Of a stretch of 64,000 bases of DNA, positions 1 through 11,202 are shown piece after piece. The stretch is from contig NC_079260.1 in assembly GCF_947241705.1 (NCBI RefSeq), positions 434,001 through 498,000 of the forward strand. The letters are read 5' to 3'. A program made the translations under genes and the position numbers. Source of the stretch: Saccharomyces mikatae IFO 1815. Lineage: Eukaryota; Ascomycota; Saccharomycetes; Saccharomycetales; Saccharomycetaceae. Numbering within the stretch: the first letter of the stretch is position 1; every line of letters begins with the position of its first letter. The notes beneath the pieces were generated by a model. It saw only the letters and a program-made list of their open reading frames with translations. It searched no databases and had not been told where the DNA came from.

Positions 1-394
1 CTACAAACTTTTTTATGCTTTCCGTTCCCAACCTCCACAAGGAGACAGGAAGATCATACTTTTTAACTCTTTTATATGCAATTATTTTTTGGGCAAAAGA
101 ATAGTTGGCAAATATATTATTATCTACCTTTAATTTATTTCGTATATTCATTTTCGGCTTTCTTAGGGTAGCAGGCCCTATCTTGGGCCAACACTGATTC
201 ATTATTATTCACAGCAATGCAGGTGTTGAACAAATCAAGGGGAAGGCTTTTGGATGTTAATTAACGAATATCCTGCGAAAGGTAGGGTTCAAATCGGTTT
301 ATATAGAGACGGAAATATAGTTATATATTGTCGGCTTCTCTTCTTACAAATCTCAGAGCAAAAAAGGACTTGTATATAAACAACCAATATCAAC

Positions 395-484
395 ATGGAC
401 CCAGCACGCTGGTACTATCAGGATCAAGACAGCAGAGAAAAGAGGCGAAAAATATCAGAACCACAACAAGATATGCGTTACTAA
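395..484 (+). CDS. Short ORF, possible YER121W-like remnant
   Basis: A 29-codon ORF (starts MDPARWYYQDQD) follows a TATA-like stretch (tatataaa near 373) by about 20 bases and an A-rich leader, so it sits where a yeast gene start would be. In S. cerevisiae the small uncharacterised gene YER121W lies between SCS2 and GLO3. This ORF is in the matching place and orientation but is far shorter than the roughly 114 codons I remember for YER121W. It may be a truncated homologue, or chance. Function unknown. Confidence 0.3.
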   Translation: MDPARWYYQDQDSREKRRKISEPQQDMRY

Positions 485-825
485 ATGACTCTTAAGGACA
501 CATTCCTATATTTTTATTATACCAGTGATGAAGCGAATATAAGCGAGTCCTTCCAAACTAACTTGACTTATCCGATAGAGAACGGTGCATATAATGCCAA
601 GAAATTTACTGCATTTCCATTTTGAACCACTTCATACTATCACAAAACTCTCAATTCTAAGAACCTTCTAGTCAAGATAAGAAGGAACAGTGGACAAGAT
701 TAAAAGCATGTACGATGCATGTATAACCGTTTCTATGTATCATAAAGATATTCATTACAAAATTAAAATGATACTAAATAACAATGGAAAAAAAATATAT
801 ACTCAGTGTAAGAACATTCCCTAAC
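485..825. other. Intergenic, 3' side of GLO3
   Basis: AT-rich spacer between the short ORF and the 3' end of GLO3. I see only A/T runs of the kind found in yeast 3' regions, and no RNA gene or repeat. Confidence 0.5.
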
Positions 826-2313
826 TCATTTTCTTAAGTAATCTCTTAAATAACTACCAAGTTTTTCAGCACCTTGCTCCACAACGTCTCGCAACATTTG
901 TAGTTCATCATCCGCAGTAGCATTAAAATCAATGAAACCACTGTTTGAGTTGCGACCATCGAAGTTCCCCATCCCGTTTTCACTACCATTGATAGGGTTA
1001 CCAAATTCGTCTACTTCTTTATCTTCTCCAAAATATGATGAGGAGGAAATTGATGTAGCATTGTCGAAAGTTTTTAACTTGTCATGTGCCTCCCTATTTG
1101 CCGCTTCATCAAACGAACCGCGACCGAAAAGCTGATCGGATGATATAGCCTTTTGAGTACCGTATCTTTCTGCAATTCTTCCCGTATATTTCGGTCCCTG
1201 GGCTATTTTTTGAGATTCCTTTTGTTTTTTAGCTATATCATTGGCATCATTCATGGTCATACCGAATCCCAATTTGGCAAATTTTGGTGTTAAAGTATCA
1301 TTTTGCACATTTCTATTTGTATCGAAGTTGCTGGAAGTGTCATTCAAAAAATCACTGAATTCATCGGGTTGTGTATTAATATCATCTATACTGTTATTAT
1401 TGCTGCCTTTGCTGTTGTTCATAAATTGGGAGTCGTAATCGTTTTGTCTCACTTTGGTGCTGGTAGATGTATTAGCGAACTCGTCCTCCTTTTCTTGTTG
1501 AGCATCTTTTTCAAATTGGTCAAATAAGTCTTCTGCTTGTGACTTATCAACTTTCTTAGCTGTTAATCTAGTGGGCTTTCTTGACGATGATAGAATTGAA
1601 TGTTTCTTTTTATCTTGAGAGTTTAATACCGGTTTCTTTCTGCTTGCCGTTAAGATGGAGCTTCTTGCCTTAGTCGCCGTGGTCTTAGGAATGTTGGTTG
1701 AGGTGTTGATGTTGGAAGCCTGAGAACCTGTACTTACATTGATCTTGGAGCTAGAATTGGAATTCGAGTTTGGTTTTTGCCAATTGGAAAAGAAATCATC
1801 GACACTATTTTCTTTGGAATTGGACCTGGAAGTATCAGAATCTGTATCCAATGGTGAGTCTGCGGAATCTTGACTGTTCAAGACCAATTCTGATGGATAT
1901 AACTCCATATCTTTTTTAACCCTCTTGTCAAGGTATATCTTATATTTCTTGGCCACGGGACTCATGTATTTGGCTTTGGCATCAACATTTGCAGTATTCA
2001 ATAGCTGTTTCCCATTGTTCTTTAAGAAAAAATCACGAGCATTATGGTTCCCTCCCAACTTAAATCTTCTTAGATTATTGATTGTCCACTTATCTAATGT
2101 AGAAGATTTTACAAAAGTGATGTGAACACCCATATTTCTATGCACAGCAGAACATTGGATACACAACATCACACCAAATGGTACTGAAGTCCAAGTGGGG
2201 TTTTTGTTTCCACAATCAAAACAAACTCGGTTCTCCATGTTACTACCTAACTTCTGAAAAACTTGTTGAGTCGTTTGCTCCGTGGCAAAAGTTTCTCCGT
2301 CATCGTTACTCAT
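826..2313 (-). CDS. GLO3: Glo3 ADP-ribosylation factor GTPase-activating protein
   Basis: This is an ArfGAP that promotes GTP hydrolysis on Arf1 in COPI retrograde transport from Golgi to ER. The 495-residue protein opens with the ArfGAP zinc finger: CFDCG near residue 32 and CIQC near residue 51, followed by HRNMGVH, which holds the Arg finger region. The centre is Ser/Asn-rich and low in complexity. The C-terminal part contains the repeated Ser/Gly/Phe 'Glo3 motif' region ([15 protein letters not shown], then ISSSSYFGE) and an amphipathic end, used for coatomer and membrane contact in the family. Length is close to S. cerevisiae Glo3 (493). The ATG is the first in frame and the leader has no competing upstream start. 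It is divergent from YCK3. Confidence 0.97.
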   Translation of the reverse strand: MSNDDGETFATEQTTQQVFQKLGSNMENRVCFDCGNKNPTWTSVPFGVMLCIQCSAVHRNMGVHITFVKSSTLDKWTINNLRRFKLGGNHNARDFFLKNNGKQLLNTANVDAKAKYMSPVAKKYKIYLDKRVKKDMELYPSELVLNSQDSADSPLDTDSDTSRSNSKENSVDDFFSNWQKPNSNSNSSSKINVSTGSQASNINTSTNIPKTTATKARSSILTASRKKPVLNSQDKKKHSILSSSRKPTRLTAKKVDKSQAEDLFDQFEKDAQQEKEDEFANTSTSTKVRQNDYDSQFMNNSKGSNNNSIDDINTQPDEFSDFLNDTSSNFDTNRNVQNDTLTPKFAKLGFGMTMNDANDIAKKQKESQKIAQGPKYTGRIAERYGTQKAISSDQLFGRGSFDEAANREAHDKLKTFDNATSISSSSYFGEDKEVDEFGNPINGSENGMGNFDGRNSNSGFIDFNATADDELQMLRDVVEQGAEKLGSYLRDYLRK

Positions 2314-2765
2314 TGTTGCTAATGTTTATAATACCTCGATTACAAAAAATACAGATCAACGGTCAAATAAGGACTAACCCCCCTTTACTATCGACTTGAT
2401 CTCCTACTTCAGAGCCAGCTAGATCTGGTTTATGTAGTATAGCTGTTGTTTTTTTTTCGAAAATTCATCTTGTCGTCGGATGTGACAAAACAATGTTACT
2501 TTTCCTTTTGTGTCATAGATAATACCATTATTGAGAGTAAAATTTTAAACAATCTATGGGGATAAGAGTAAGGCAATTTAGAGAGTAGTAAGAAGATAGC
2601 ATTCGTACGATATTAGTACAAGTATTATTTGCTGTTTTTTTAAAAAGAAGGAAATCTAGTTTTGCAAGAATTGTCTGCTACTTAAGGGTATACGTGCTAC
2701 GATCCACTAATTAAAAGTGGTATCTAATTCTGAAGAAAAGAGTTCAAGAGGGCAATAAGAGAAAG
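2314..2765. promoter_or_regulatory. GLO3-YCK3 divergent promoter region
   Basis: A 452-bp intergenic region serves two diverging genes. It holds poly(dT/dA) runs (for example near 2450 and 2633), typical of nucleosome-depleted yeast promoters. No specific factor site stands out. Confidence 0.5.
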
Positions 2766-4343
2766 ATGTCCCAACGATCTTCACAACACATCGTAGGTAT
2801 TCATTATGCTGTAGGCCCCAAGATTGGCGAAGGGTCTTTTGGAGTTATTTTTGAGGGGGAGAACATTCTTCATTCTGGTCAGGCCCAGACCGGCAGCAAG
2901 AGAGATTCTAGTATAATAATGGCGAACGAACCTGTCGCAATTAAATTCGAACCGCGACATTCCGATGCTCCTCAGTTACGAGACGAGTTTAGGGCTTATA
3001 GGATACTGAACGGCTGTGTTGGAATTCCGCATGCTTATTATTTTGGTCAAGAAGGTATGCACAATATCTTGATTATAGATTTACTGGGGCCCTCTCTAGA
3101 AGATCTCTTTGAATGGTGTGGCAGAAAGTTTTCAGTGAAAACAACCTGTATGGTGGCCAAGCAGATGATCGATAGAGTTAGAGCAATTCATGACCACGAT
3201 CTAATTTATCGTGATATTAAACCCGATAACTTTTTGATTTCCCAGTATCAAAGAATTTCACCGGAGGGGAAAGTCATCAAATCATGTGCTTCTTCTTCTA
3301 ATAGTGATCCTAACTTAATTTACATGGTTGACTTCGGTATGGCCAAACAGTATAGAGATCCAAGAACGAAACAACATATACCTTACCGGGAACGAAAATC
3401 ATTGAGTGGTACCGCCAGATATATGTCAATTAATACCCATTTTGGAAGAGAGCAGTCACGTAGAGATGATTTAGAATCCTTGGGACATGTCTTTTTTTAT
3501 TTTTTGAGGGGATCCTTGCCCTGGCAAGGTTTGAAAGCGCCAAATAACAAACTAAAGTATGAAAAGATTGGTATGACCAAGCAGAAATTGAATCCTGATG
3601 ACCTTTTATTAAATAATGCTATTCCTTACCAGTTCGCAACATATTTAAAATATGCACGTTCTTTGAAGTTTGAGGAAGATCCAGATTATGACTACTTAAT
3701 ATCATTAATGGATGATGCTTTGAGGTTAAATAATTTACAGGATGATGGTCACTATGACTGGATGGATTTGAATGGTGGTAAAGGTTGGAATATTAAGATT
3801 AACAGGAGAGCTAACTTGCACGGCTACGGGAATCCAAATCCAAGAGTTAATGGTAATACCACAAGAAACAATACCAATATGAATTCAAAGACACGAAATA
3901 CAACACCGGTGCCGACACCTAAGCAGCAAGCTCAAAACAGTTATAACAATAAGGACAATTCGAAATCCAGAATTTCTTCCAACCCACAGAGTTTTACTAA
4001 ACAACAACAAATTTTGAAAAAAATCGAACCCAATAGTAAATATATTCCTGAAACACATTCAAATCTTCAACGACCAATGAAAAGTCAAAGCCAGACGTAT
4101 GATTCTATCGACCATACCCAAAATTCACCATTTGTACCATATTCAAGTTCCAAACCTAACCCTAAAAGAAGTAATAATGAACTCAACTTATCCAATCATT
4201 ACTCCAATCTTGCAAATAAGAATACTAGTTACCAAAATCAACGAAATTACGAACAGGAGGATAATACTTACTCTGAAGATGAAAATGATACATTTTGTTC
4301 GAAACTCTATAAATGTTGTTGCAGCTGTTTTTGTTACTGTTGA
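2766..4343 (+). CDS. YCK3: Yck3 vacuolar casein kinase I
   Basis: A palmitoylated casein kinase 1 of the vacuole membrane that phosphorylates the HOPS subunit Vps41 and other fusion factors. The kinase domain spans about residues 10-310: glycine loop GEGSFGVIFEG, catalytic loop YRDIKPDNFL, MVDFGMA in place of DFG context, and the CK1 family signatures KHIPYRE-like and SLSGTARYMS. The tail is Asn/Ser/Gln-rich and ends in a cysteine cluster (KCCCSCFCYC), the site of palmitoylation that replaces the CC ending of Yck1/2 and directs AP-3 sorting to the vacuole. Length is 525, against 524 in S. cerevisiae. Confidence 0.97.
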   Translation: MSQRSSQHIVGIHYAVGPKIGEGSFGVIFEGENILHSGQAQTGSKRDSSIIMANEPVAIKFEPRHSDAPQLRDEFRAYRILNGCVGIPHAYYFGQEGMHNILIIDLLGPSLEDLFEWCGRKFSVKTTCMVAKQMIDRVRAIHDHDLIYRDIKPDNFLISQYQRISPEGKVIKSCASSSNSDPNLIYMVDFGMAKQYRDPRTKQHIPYRERKSLSGTARYMSINTHFGREQSRRDDLESLGHVFFYFLRGSLPWQGLKAPNNKLKYEKIGMTKQKLNPDDLLLNNAIPYQFATYLKYARSLKFEEDPDYDYLISLMDDALRLNNLQDDGHYDWMDLNGGKGWNIKINRRANLHGYGNPNPRVNGNTTRNNTNMNSKTRNTTPVPTPKQQAQNSYNNKDNSKSRISSNPQSFTKQQQILKKIEPNSKYIPETHSNLQRPMKSQSQTYDSIDHTQNSPFVPYSSSKPNPKRSNNELNLSNHYSNLANKNTSYQNQRNYEQEDNTYSEDENDTFCSKLYKCCCSCFCYC

Positions 4344-5167
4344 TAAAGTAACTTCTACTCTTTTCCTTTTCCTTTTTTTTCCTTTTTCATTATGATTAGC
4401 TGTTTTCTTCTTCCACTTTTTTCAATTCACGACTTTACATTATTGTATTATTTTATTTCTCTCTATTAACTACCCTTTATTTATCATCGAAAGTAATCGA
4501 ACTTAGGAGAGGACAAATAAATAGGAAAAAGAAGAAAAATGAGACATTATTAATATCATTTATTCGTTCTCCTTCTGTATATTCCTTTATCAAAAGATCA
4601 CTCTGCCCACATATTTTAAACTTCATTATGTTTCTCAATATACTTTATCTATCCTTAAATACTAGTATTGCATTTTTAATAATATCGAAAATAATGTGTA
4701 ACTTATGATGCGGTGTTTGTAACTTCTAGAATGCTTAAAATGTAAGTTTCAAGATAGACGCTTTTTTCTCATTTCTATTTCCTTATTTCCAATTCAAGTA
4801 TTATTTATCTTTTCTACAGGACAAAAAGACAAAAATATAAAAAAATGCAAAATGACAGATTGTAACTTAATCTCAGATTCCATACCATCAAACATTGTGT
4901 TTTAAATGTATAAATGATACACTAAAAAAAATCGAAAAATACGAAATGCATAACTCTATTAGCGAATGAAAAGAGATAAGACATTGCGATACCAAGAAAA
5001 ATGCGCTAACGGAGCTTATAGACTGGTATAATTTCTTTTATTGTGTTTCACTCCGACTAAAAAAACTGTCATTAATTGTAGAGTATCCTAAATAACAATC
5101 TACTATAAAAAAATATTTCTCCTACCTGGCAAAAATACTGTGTATCTCTAATTGAAAATACTTAATA
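4344..5167. other. YCK3-DSE1 convergent 3' intergenic region
   Basis: An AT-rich region between two converging gene ends, with several T-runs and TATATA-type efficiency elements. No RNA gene, repeat or long ORF is visible. Confidence 0.5.
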
Positions 5168-6886
5168 CTAGAAAACAGTAGTATCAATAGTGGATCCACT
5201 CAAATGCATATCATTCACAGAATACATCCTTTTCGAAAGGACATCATCCTCTTGGTAGCCATTCATTCTACCTTCACTAATAGTATTTCCCGAAGAGCAA
5301 TCCCAATTACCTGAATTTGAGAACATGTCATCAGAAATATCTGTTATACTGTGGTCACTTTCATTAGGCGATAATAATACAGATGTATCTGAGATGGCAT
5401 CCGTGCTAGTATCATTGATCATTAGTTTACCAGTGTTGGCGTTGAATTGAACCTGACAAATTTGATGTAATCCCAGTTCACAATAATTGTCAAGAGTTAC
5501 CAAACTTCCATCAACAGCCATATCAAGGAATAAAAAACCACATCCTATTCCCTTGGCTGCAGTCTCATTATTCCTCAAGCAAATTTTCCTATTATCAGTA
5601 CCACTTACAATAATATTACCACATTGAAAAACTTGCCTGGTTGACGGTGATTCATGTGTATCATCTAAGCTGATTGAGTTGAATCCATGGACCAACTCAC
5701 CGTATTTCATGTTTTGTAGATTTTGTAAATCCCAGCATATCGCAAAGCCTTGGTCATCACTGCTGTACAATAAACCTGTTTTTTTATTAAATTTCAGTCT
5801 TTCAACGTACCCTTTCTTGGCATATAATTCGCAAACTGGTTTACCATCGCAAGATTGAATATCCCAAATCTGAATCTTATCGTTCAAGCCTTGGGCAACA
5901 TGATGGTTATTTATCCAGACACAATCCAAACTTGTGTTTTTTCTTTGCAAATTATCTTTTTTAATTTCTTCAGACGAGCCTTTATTCAAAATATCTGGAA
6001 TGTATAAATTTGTCCTCAGATCAAGTAGTGAGATGCCATTCGGGCCAAACTGTGAGCCAACTAAAGCCAATAAAAAAGGATCATTAAATTCATTAACAGA
6101 AAAGGAATTAATACCTGGATATGATTGCAAAAAAATAGGCGTTCTTATGGAGTCCGGGTTCGATTTCAAATCATATATGAACAGGGAGTCGTTTAAAAGG
6201 GAAACGAAACCAGTCCTATTCCATGGTGACACCTTCAAAATTGGTGCTGTCTTTGGTGATATTTCCAGAATGGGACTTGATGATGACACAGTAGATTTTA
6301 AAAATTTGTTATGGTTGAATCGTTTTATTATTTTGGCACACCCCTTATATGTTGAAGTAGATATTAAATTTACTATACCGTCTTGATGACCTGTCAAGAT
6401 TAATTGGTTATGACTAGCATTTATTTGAGAGTTGGCAAATATTTGTGGTGGAAAATCTACCATTGGCAATAAGCAGATACAGGTAATAGGTTTACCAGGA
6501 ACAGTTATCGTCTGTAGTTCCTTTAGCTTTTTCTTCGTAGAGATCTCGAAAAGTTTTAAGTTGTCCTTGTCGTTCATAGTAGACACTAGAAGTATGTTAT
6601 CCAAAAGAGAAATATCTGAAGGTATAGATAACTCGGATTCATCGACCCCATACAACCTCCAATAATCTGATTTTAGTTTCCTAGTGGTGTAGAAGTCATT
6701 GAAATTGTCTGATGTCTTTCGCAAGATCGGTGAGTTCATTTTTGAAGTACTATTCTGCCACGTTTTCTTATACGTGGACAAAGTTGTCATCGATTGTAAA
6801 ATTCTCTTTTTGTTTGTTCTTTTCTTTATATTAATAGCTGGCTGACGAAAAATATTACTTGGTTCGTAGTATTTGGTGTCTTGCAT
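5168..6886 (-). CDS. DSE1: Dse1 daughter-cell-specific WD-repeat protein
   Basis: A daughter-specific protein linked to cell separation after cytokinesis and to pheromone-pathway restraint. From the ATG at 6886 the product has 572 residues (S. cerevisiae 573), starting MQDTKYYEPSN. An in-frame TTG-led extension continues upstream to 6937 but has no ATG. WD-type units are degenerate but visible, for example LTGHQDGIVNLIS, IQIWDIQSCDGKPVC and YSSDDQGFAICWDLQNL, consistent with a beta-propeller. The C-terminal 100 residues are Ser/Asp-rich. The promoter carries a cluster of Ace2-type sites, as expected for this gene class. Confidence 0.95.
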   Translation of the reverse strand: MQDTKYYEPSNIFRQPAINIKKRTNKKRILQSMTTLSTYKKTWQNSTSKMNSPILRKTSDNFNDFYTTRKLKSDYWRLYGVDESELSIPSDISLLDNILLVSTMNDKDNLKLFEISTKKKLKELQTITVPGKPITCICLLPMVDFPPQIFANSQINASHNQLILTGHQDGIVNLISTSTYKGCAKIIKRFNHNKFLKSTVSSSSPILEISPKTAPILKVSPWNRTGFVSLLNDSLFIYDLKSNPDSIRTPIFLQSYPGINSFSVNEFNDPFLLALVGSQFGPNGISLLDLRTNLYIPDILNKGSSEEIKKDNLQRKNTSLDCVWINNHHVAQGLNDKIQIWDIQSCDGKPVCELYAKKGYVERLKFNKKTGLLYSSDDQGFAICWDLQNLQNMKYGELVHGFNSISLDDTHESPSTRQVFQCGNIIVSGTDNRKICLRNNETAAKGIGCGFLFLDMAVDGSLVTLDNYCELGLHQICQVQFNANTGKLMINDTSTDAISDTSVLLSPNESDHSITDISDDMFSNSGNWDCSSGNTISEGRMNGYQEDDVLSKRMYSVNDMHLSGSTIDTTVF

Positions 6887-7066
6887 AGTATTAGTACGGT
6901 TGCTTACTATCAAACCTTCAATCAATTTTCTTACCAAACAATAGTTAAAGTAGGAAATCGTGCAAGGAAGATGAAACTGAAAGAAAGAGAGCTTTTAAAG
7001 CAAATACCGGGCTTCTTATATACTGCCAAGGCTTACATGATCATTTAGGGTAAACCAGTGAAACCT

Positions 7067-7082
7067 CCCCCCCCCCCCCCCC
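7067..7082. repeat. Poly(C) tract, 16 bases
   Basis: An uninterrupted run of 16 C lies in the DSE1 upstream region, just before the Ace2-type site cluster. G/C homopolymers of this length are rare in AT-rich Saccharomyces DNA. The exact count may vary between clones or reads. Confidence 0.9.
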
Positions 7083-7083
7083 A

Positions 7084-7164
7084 TCCAGCTAATGTCGTCA
7101 TGACTACAAACCAGTCATGAACCCAGCCCATCAAGTAAACCAGCCAAGTCAGCGTTCTACCAGC
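7084..7164. promoter_or_regulatory. Ace2-type binding site cluster upstream of DSE1
   Basis: Four CCAGC cores lie within 81 bp (TCCAGC at 7084, CCCAGC at 7122, ACCAGC at 7139 and ACCAGC at 7159). CCAGC (GCTGG on the other strand) is the core of Ace2/Swi5 sites. Ace2 drives DSE genes in daughter cells, so the cluster fits the neighbour DSE1, 200-280 bp from its ATG. Site identity is seen; use is inferred. Confidence 0.65.
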
Positions 7165-8012
7165 ATTGCATCATACGTCAAGAAACTCACAATAGAATTC
7201 ATGGAAGACCACAGAATTTTGGCTGTTAATGTCTTTATTCTCTATATTGTTTACTTTTCAATGTTTATTTGTTTTGGATAACTGACTGCTGGTTTGTTTA
7301 CATTTAGGAGCTGAAATAATTGCTGGCGCATATCAGCCTTTCGGTCACATGATAAAGGCGTGATGATATATATAATACGTATATAATGATATAAAACGGA
7401 AAAGGGGAAAAAAGCAAAAATTTAACGGAAATTTTTGGTAAAGACCCAATTGTAGTGATCTTCATGGTGAATAGGAATACTTCCTACTGGTACGAGTCCT
7501 TCCATCTCGACCATTTAAAAACATAGGTTCAACCATTTTCAGGGTATCCGAATATCGCGTCTGCTGATTGATAAAAGGACTTTGTTGTATTTGAGGTTGT
7601 TTTCCATTTCTTCGTTAGAGCTACAAGAGTCAGTTTTTCTCGTTAAATAGAACGATTTAAGATAATAAGCGTTGTCAATTCATTTGTACAATTCAAGACT
7701 TGTTACTATAATTCGTGAAGCATATTTTGCAAGTGAGTCAAGATTTCTTCAGTTCAGTTCTCCTTTTGAAGAGTGAGTGCGTAGCAAATAAAACAGCAGG
7801 AAATAGTTGCTTGTTTTTGTGTGTAAGTACCTGTTAGTTGGAACTTCCGAATACAATCACCCAACTTTCACCTTCCCAAGTCATAGCTTCTCTTAGTGCC
7901 TTTTAGTTCGATAAATTAGCATATTATTCCCCCTTTTTTCCTATTCCCTTTCCTTCGTTAGCTTGGATACCATTAACAAAGAGGAACGAAACAAGAAAAA
8001 AAACACAATAAA
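7165..8012. promoter_or_regulatory. RSP5 upstream region and leader
   Basis: The DSE1-RSP5 divergent interval is 1.13 kb. The half nearer RSP5 has a TATA-rich patch (about 7366-7393), then pyrimidine-rich leader DNA and an A-rich run directly before the ATG, giving a favourable start context. Confidence 0.5.
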
Positions 8013-10439
8013 ATGCCTTCATCAATATCTGTCAAGTTAGTGGCTGCAGAGTCATTATACAAGAGGGACGTATTCCGCTCTCCGGATCCTTTTGCTGTCT
8101 TGACCATTGATGGTTACCAAACTAAATCCACCTCTGCAGCGAAGAAAACGCTAAACCCGTACTGGAACGAGACTTTTAAATTCGACGACATTAATGAAAA
8201 CTCTATTTTGACCATTCAAGTATTTGACCAAAAGAAATTCAAAAAGAAGGATCAAGGTTTTCTCGGTGTCGTTAACGTTCGTATAGGCGACGTTTTAGGC
8301 CATTTGGATGAGGATACCGCTACATCGAGTGGTAGATCTCGTGAAGAAACTATAACTCGTGATTTAAAAAAGTCTAACGACGGAATGGCCGTCAGTGGCA
8401 GACTGATTGTTGTTTTGTCGAAGCAGCCTTCAAGTGCGCATTCCCAAGCTCCTTCTAGCCATGCTGCATCTTCTAGTACAGGCACAAGTTCCGCTACTCG
8501 AGCCAATGGTCATACATCATCTTCCACACGTAATCACTCATCATCTCATCCTCCCAGGGGTACCGCGCAAGCAGTAGAAACAACCCTACAAAGTGGTACT
8601 ATTGCCGCAACTAATACTGCAACTAACAATCACCGCTCTACAAATTCTGCATCTAGTGCTACGAGACAATACTCTTCTTTTGAAGACCAGTACGGCCGTT
8701 TACCACCTGGTTGGGAAAGAAGAACCGATAATTTTGGTCGTACGTATTACGTCGATCATAACACAAGAACTACTACTTGGAAGCGTCCAACACTCGATCA
8801 GACAGAAGCCGAGCGTGGTAATCAATTGAATGCAAACACTGAATTAGAAAGGAGGCAGCATAGAGGGAGAACTCTACCTGGTGGATCTTCGGATAATTCC
8901 TCTGTAACGGTTCAAGTAGGGGGTAGTTCTAATATACCCCCCGTTAACGGTGCAGCAGCAGCAGCGTTTGCCGCCACAGGTGGCACTACATCAGGGTTGG
9001 GTGAATTACCTTCAGGTTGGGAACAACGTTTCACTCCAGAAGGAAGAGCTTATTTTGTAGACCATAATACAAGGACAACTACTTGGGTGGATCCAAGAAG
9101 ACAGCAATATATACGTACTTACGGGCCTACAAACACTACCATTCAACAACAACCAGTATCTCAATTAGGTCCCTTACCTTCTGGATGGGAAATGAGATTG
9201 ACCAATACCGCTCGTGTATATTTCGTTGACCATAATACAAAAACGACGACTTGGGACGACCCAAGGTTACCATCATCATTGGACCAAAATGTTCCTCAAT
9301 ATAAACGTGATTTTAGACGTAAAGTTATTTATTTCAGGTCCCAGCCCGCTCTTAGAATACTACCGGGACAATGTCATATCAAAGTACGCAGAAAGAACAT
9401 TTTTGAGGATGCTTATCAAGAAATCATGAGACAAACTCCAGAAGATCTGAAGAAAAGGTTAATGATCAAGTTTGATGGTGAAGAAGGTTTAGATTATGGT
9501 GGTGTTTCCAGAGAATTCTTCTTTTTATTGTCACATGAGATGTTTAATCCATTCTATTGTTTGTTCGAATATTCCGCGTATGATAACTATACTATTCAAA
9601 TAAATCCCAACAGTGGTATTAACCCTGAGCATTTGAACTATTTCAAGTTTATCGGTAGAGTTGTGGGTCTCGGTGTTTTCCACAGAAGATTTCTGGATGC
9701 ATTTTTTGTTGGCGCACTTTACAAGATGATGCTACGTAAGAAAGTTGTGTTGCAAGATATGGAGGGTGTTGACGCTGAGGTGTATAATTCCTTAAACTGG
9801 ATGCTTGAAAATAGTATAGACGGCGTATTAGATCTCACCTTTAGTGCCGATGATGAAAGGTTTGGTGAAGTCGTAACGGTTGACCTGAAGCCAGATGGGA
9901 GAAATATCGAAGTTACTGATGGCAACAAGAAAGAATACGTCGAATTATATACTCAATGGAGAATTGTTGATAGAGTTCAAGAACAATTCAAGGCTTTCAT
10001 GGATGGTTTCAATGAATTAATCCCTGAAGACTTAGTAACAGTGTTTGACGAACGAGAATTAGAATTGTTGATTGGTGGTATTGCAGAAATTGATATTGAG
10101 GACTGGAAAAAACACACTGATTATCGTGGCTACCAAGAGTCAGATGAAGTTATTCAATGGTTTTGGAAATGTGTCAGTGAATGGGACAACGAACAAAGAG
10201 CCCGTTTATTACAATTCACGACTGGTACTTCGCGTATACCTGTTAATGGTTTCAAAGATTTACAAGGTTCTGATGGCCCAAGAAGATTCACTATCGAAAA
10301 AGCTGGTGAAATACAACAATTGCCAAAATCCCACACATGTTTTAACAGAGTTGATTTGCCGCAATACGTTGATTATGACAGCATGAAACAGAAGTTAACA
10401 CTAGCCGTGGAAGAAACTATAGGTTTCGGCCAAGAATGA
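8013..10439 (+). CDS. RSP5: Rsp5 NEDD4-family HECT ubiquitin ligase
   Basis: The essential E3 ligase that ubiquitinates plasma-membrane permeases, Spt23/Mga2 and RNA polymerase II. Domains in order: N-terminal C2 lipid-binding domain (about 1-140), a Ser/Thr-rich linker, three WW domains near residues 229, 332 and 388 (each with GW...Y/F-VDHNT-TTTW), then the HECT domain from about 450. The active-site cysteine is in [11 protein letters not shown] at residue 776, equivalent to Cys777 of the 809-residue S. cerevisiae protein. All three WW domains keep both Trp positions or the Pro-binding equivalent, so PY-motif adaptors should bind. It lies convergent to NSA2. Confidence 0.99.
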   Translation: MPSSISVKLVAAESLYKRDVFRSPDPFAVLTIDGYQTKSTSAAKKTLNPYWNETFKFDDINENSILTIQVFDQKKFKKKDQGFLGVVNVRIGDVLGHLDEDTATSSGRSREETITRDLKKSNDGMAVSGRLIVVLSKQPSSAHSQAPSSHAASSSTGTSSATRANGHTSSSTRNHSSSHPPRGTAQAVETTLQSGTIAATNTATNNHRSTNSASSATRQYSSFEDQYGRLPPGWERRTDNFGRTYYVDHNTRTTTWKRPTLDQTEAERGNQLNANTELERRQHRGRTLPGGSSDNSSVTVQVGGSSNIPPVNGAAAAAFAATGGTTSGLGELPSGWEQRFTPEGRAYFVDHNTRTTTWVDPRRQQYIRTYGPTNTTIQQQPVSQLGPLPSGWEMRLTNTARVYFVDHNTKTTTWDDPRLPSSLDQNVPQYKRDFRRKVIYFRSQPALRILPGQCHIKVRRKNIFEDAYQEIMRQTPEDLKKRLMIKFDGEEGLDYGGVSREFFFLLSHEMFNPFYCLFEYSAYDNYTIQINPNSGINPEHLNYFKFIGRVVGLGVFHRRFLDAFFVGALYKMMLRKKVVLQDMEGVDAEVYNSLNWMLENSIDGVLDLTFSADDERFGEVVTVDLKPDGRNIEVTDGNKKEYVELYTQWRIVDRVQEQFKAFMDGFNELIPEDLVTVFDERELELLIGGIAEIDIEDWKKHTDYRGYQESDEVIQWFWKCVSEWDNEQRARLLQFTTGTSRIPVNGFKDLQGSDGPRRFTIEKAGEIQQLPKSHTCFNRVDLPQYVDYDSMKQKLTLAVEETIGFGQE

Positions 10440-11202
10440 TCTTATCTACACCTTTTTTTTCATTACGATTTTTCATTTTCTCCACATCTTCTCTGTTTCA
10501 ATTATCTTGTTTTTACTATCGGCTAATAACAGTAAAGAGGGGATACCTTTTTAATATTTCTATTTGAGTTGCTCATAGAATCGTTAATTGTCGTTGTATT
10601 TACATCAACGCAGCAGACACACAACAAAGAAATGGAGAAAAAGAGAAGCACTTTTTTTTGATGATTACGCAATATTTTATAAGCTCGCCACAATGTGGTT
10701 TTCCTACCAAAACTAAGTATGATACCAAAACCTTTCATTGTCTTGCACCTCTTATATTTTTATATCCTCTTTTAGATTTTTATTAATGTTTTTTTTTATT
10801 CTATATACATATAATGTACGTGCTTTTAATAAGTATCCCTTTTTTAGATCAACTTGCGTTATAATACCGACTAATTAGCTCGGGAGCAGAACCACAGTCA
10901 GTGCAGCTTTTGCAAAACACACCCACACAAAATGAGTTTACTACGCAATATCCCTGTTGACCATTTCACGTAGAACACCTTAGTTATTTCCTTAAAGCCA
11001 AAAAAAGATAGGTATATTTCGGATTTATTATATTATACAGAGAATAACGAGAAGTAAAAAGAGAAACCAAAACAGAAACCGACGTGCATGGAGTTTTATA
11101 TCTGTTTTTTGTGCTTGTAGATGTATCTTATATTTTTAAATTGATAGTAAACCTAATTTGAACCACTGAGATAGAAAGAAAAAGAAACGGTATACTTCTT
11201 AC
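10440..11202. other. RSP5-NSA2 convergent 3' intergenic region
   Basis: 763 bp of AT-rich DNA between gene ends. A 71-codon ORF on the minus strand with one hydrophobic stretch occurs at 10523-10738, but I find no support for it as a gene. No RNA gene or LTR seen. Confidence 0.5.

Noticed and set aside
6887-6937. N-terminal extension of DSE1
   Set aside because: It begins with TTG, has no ATG, and the ATG at 6886 gives the expected length.
10523-10738. 71-codon ATG-started minus-strand ORF with a hydrophobic stretch
   Set aside because: It lies in the 3' region between RSP5 and NSA2 and has low-complexity, AT-driven composition; no support as a gene.
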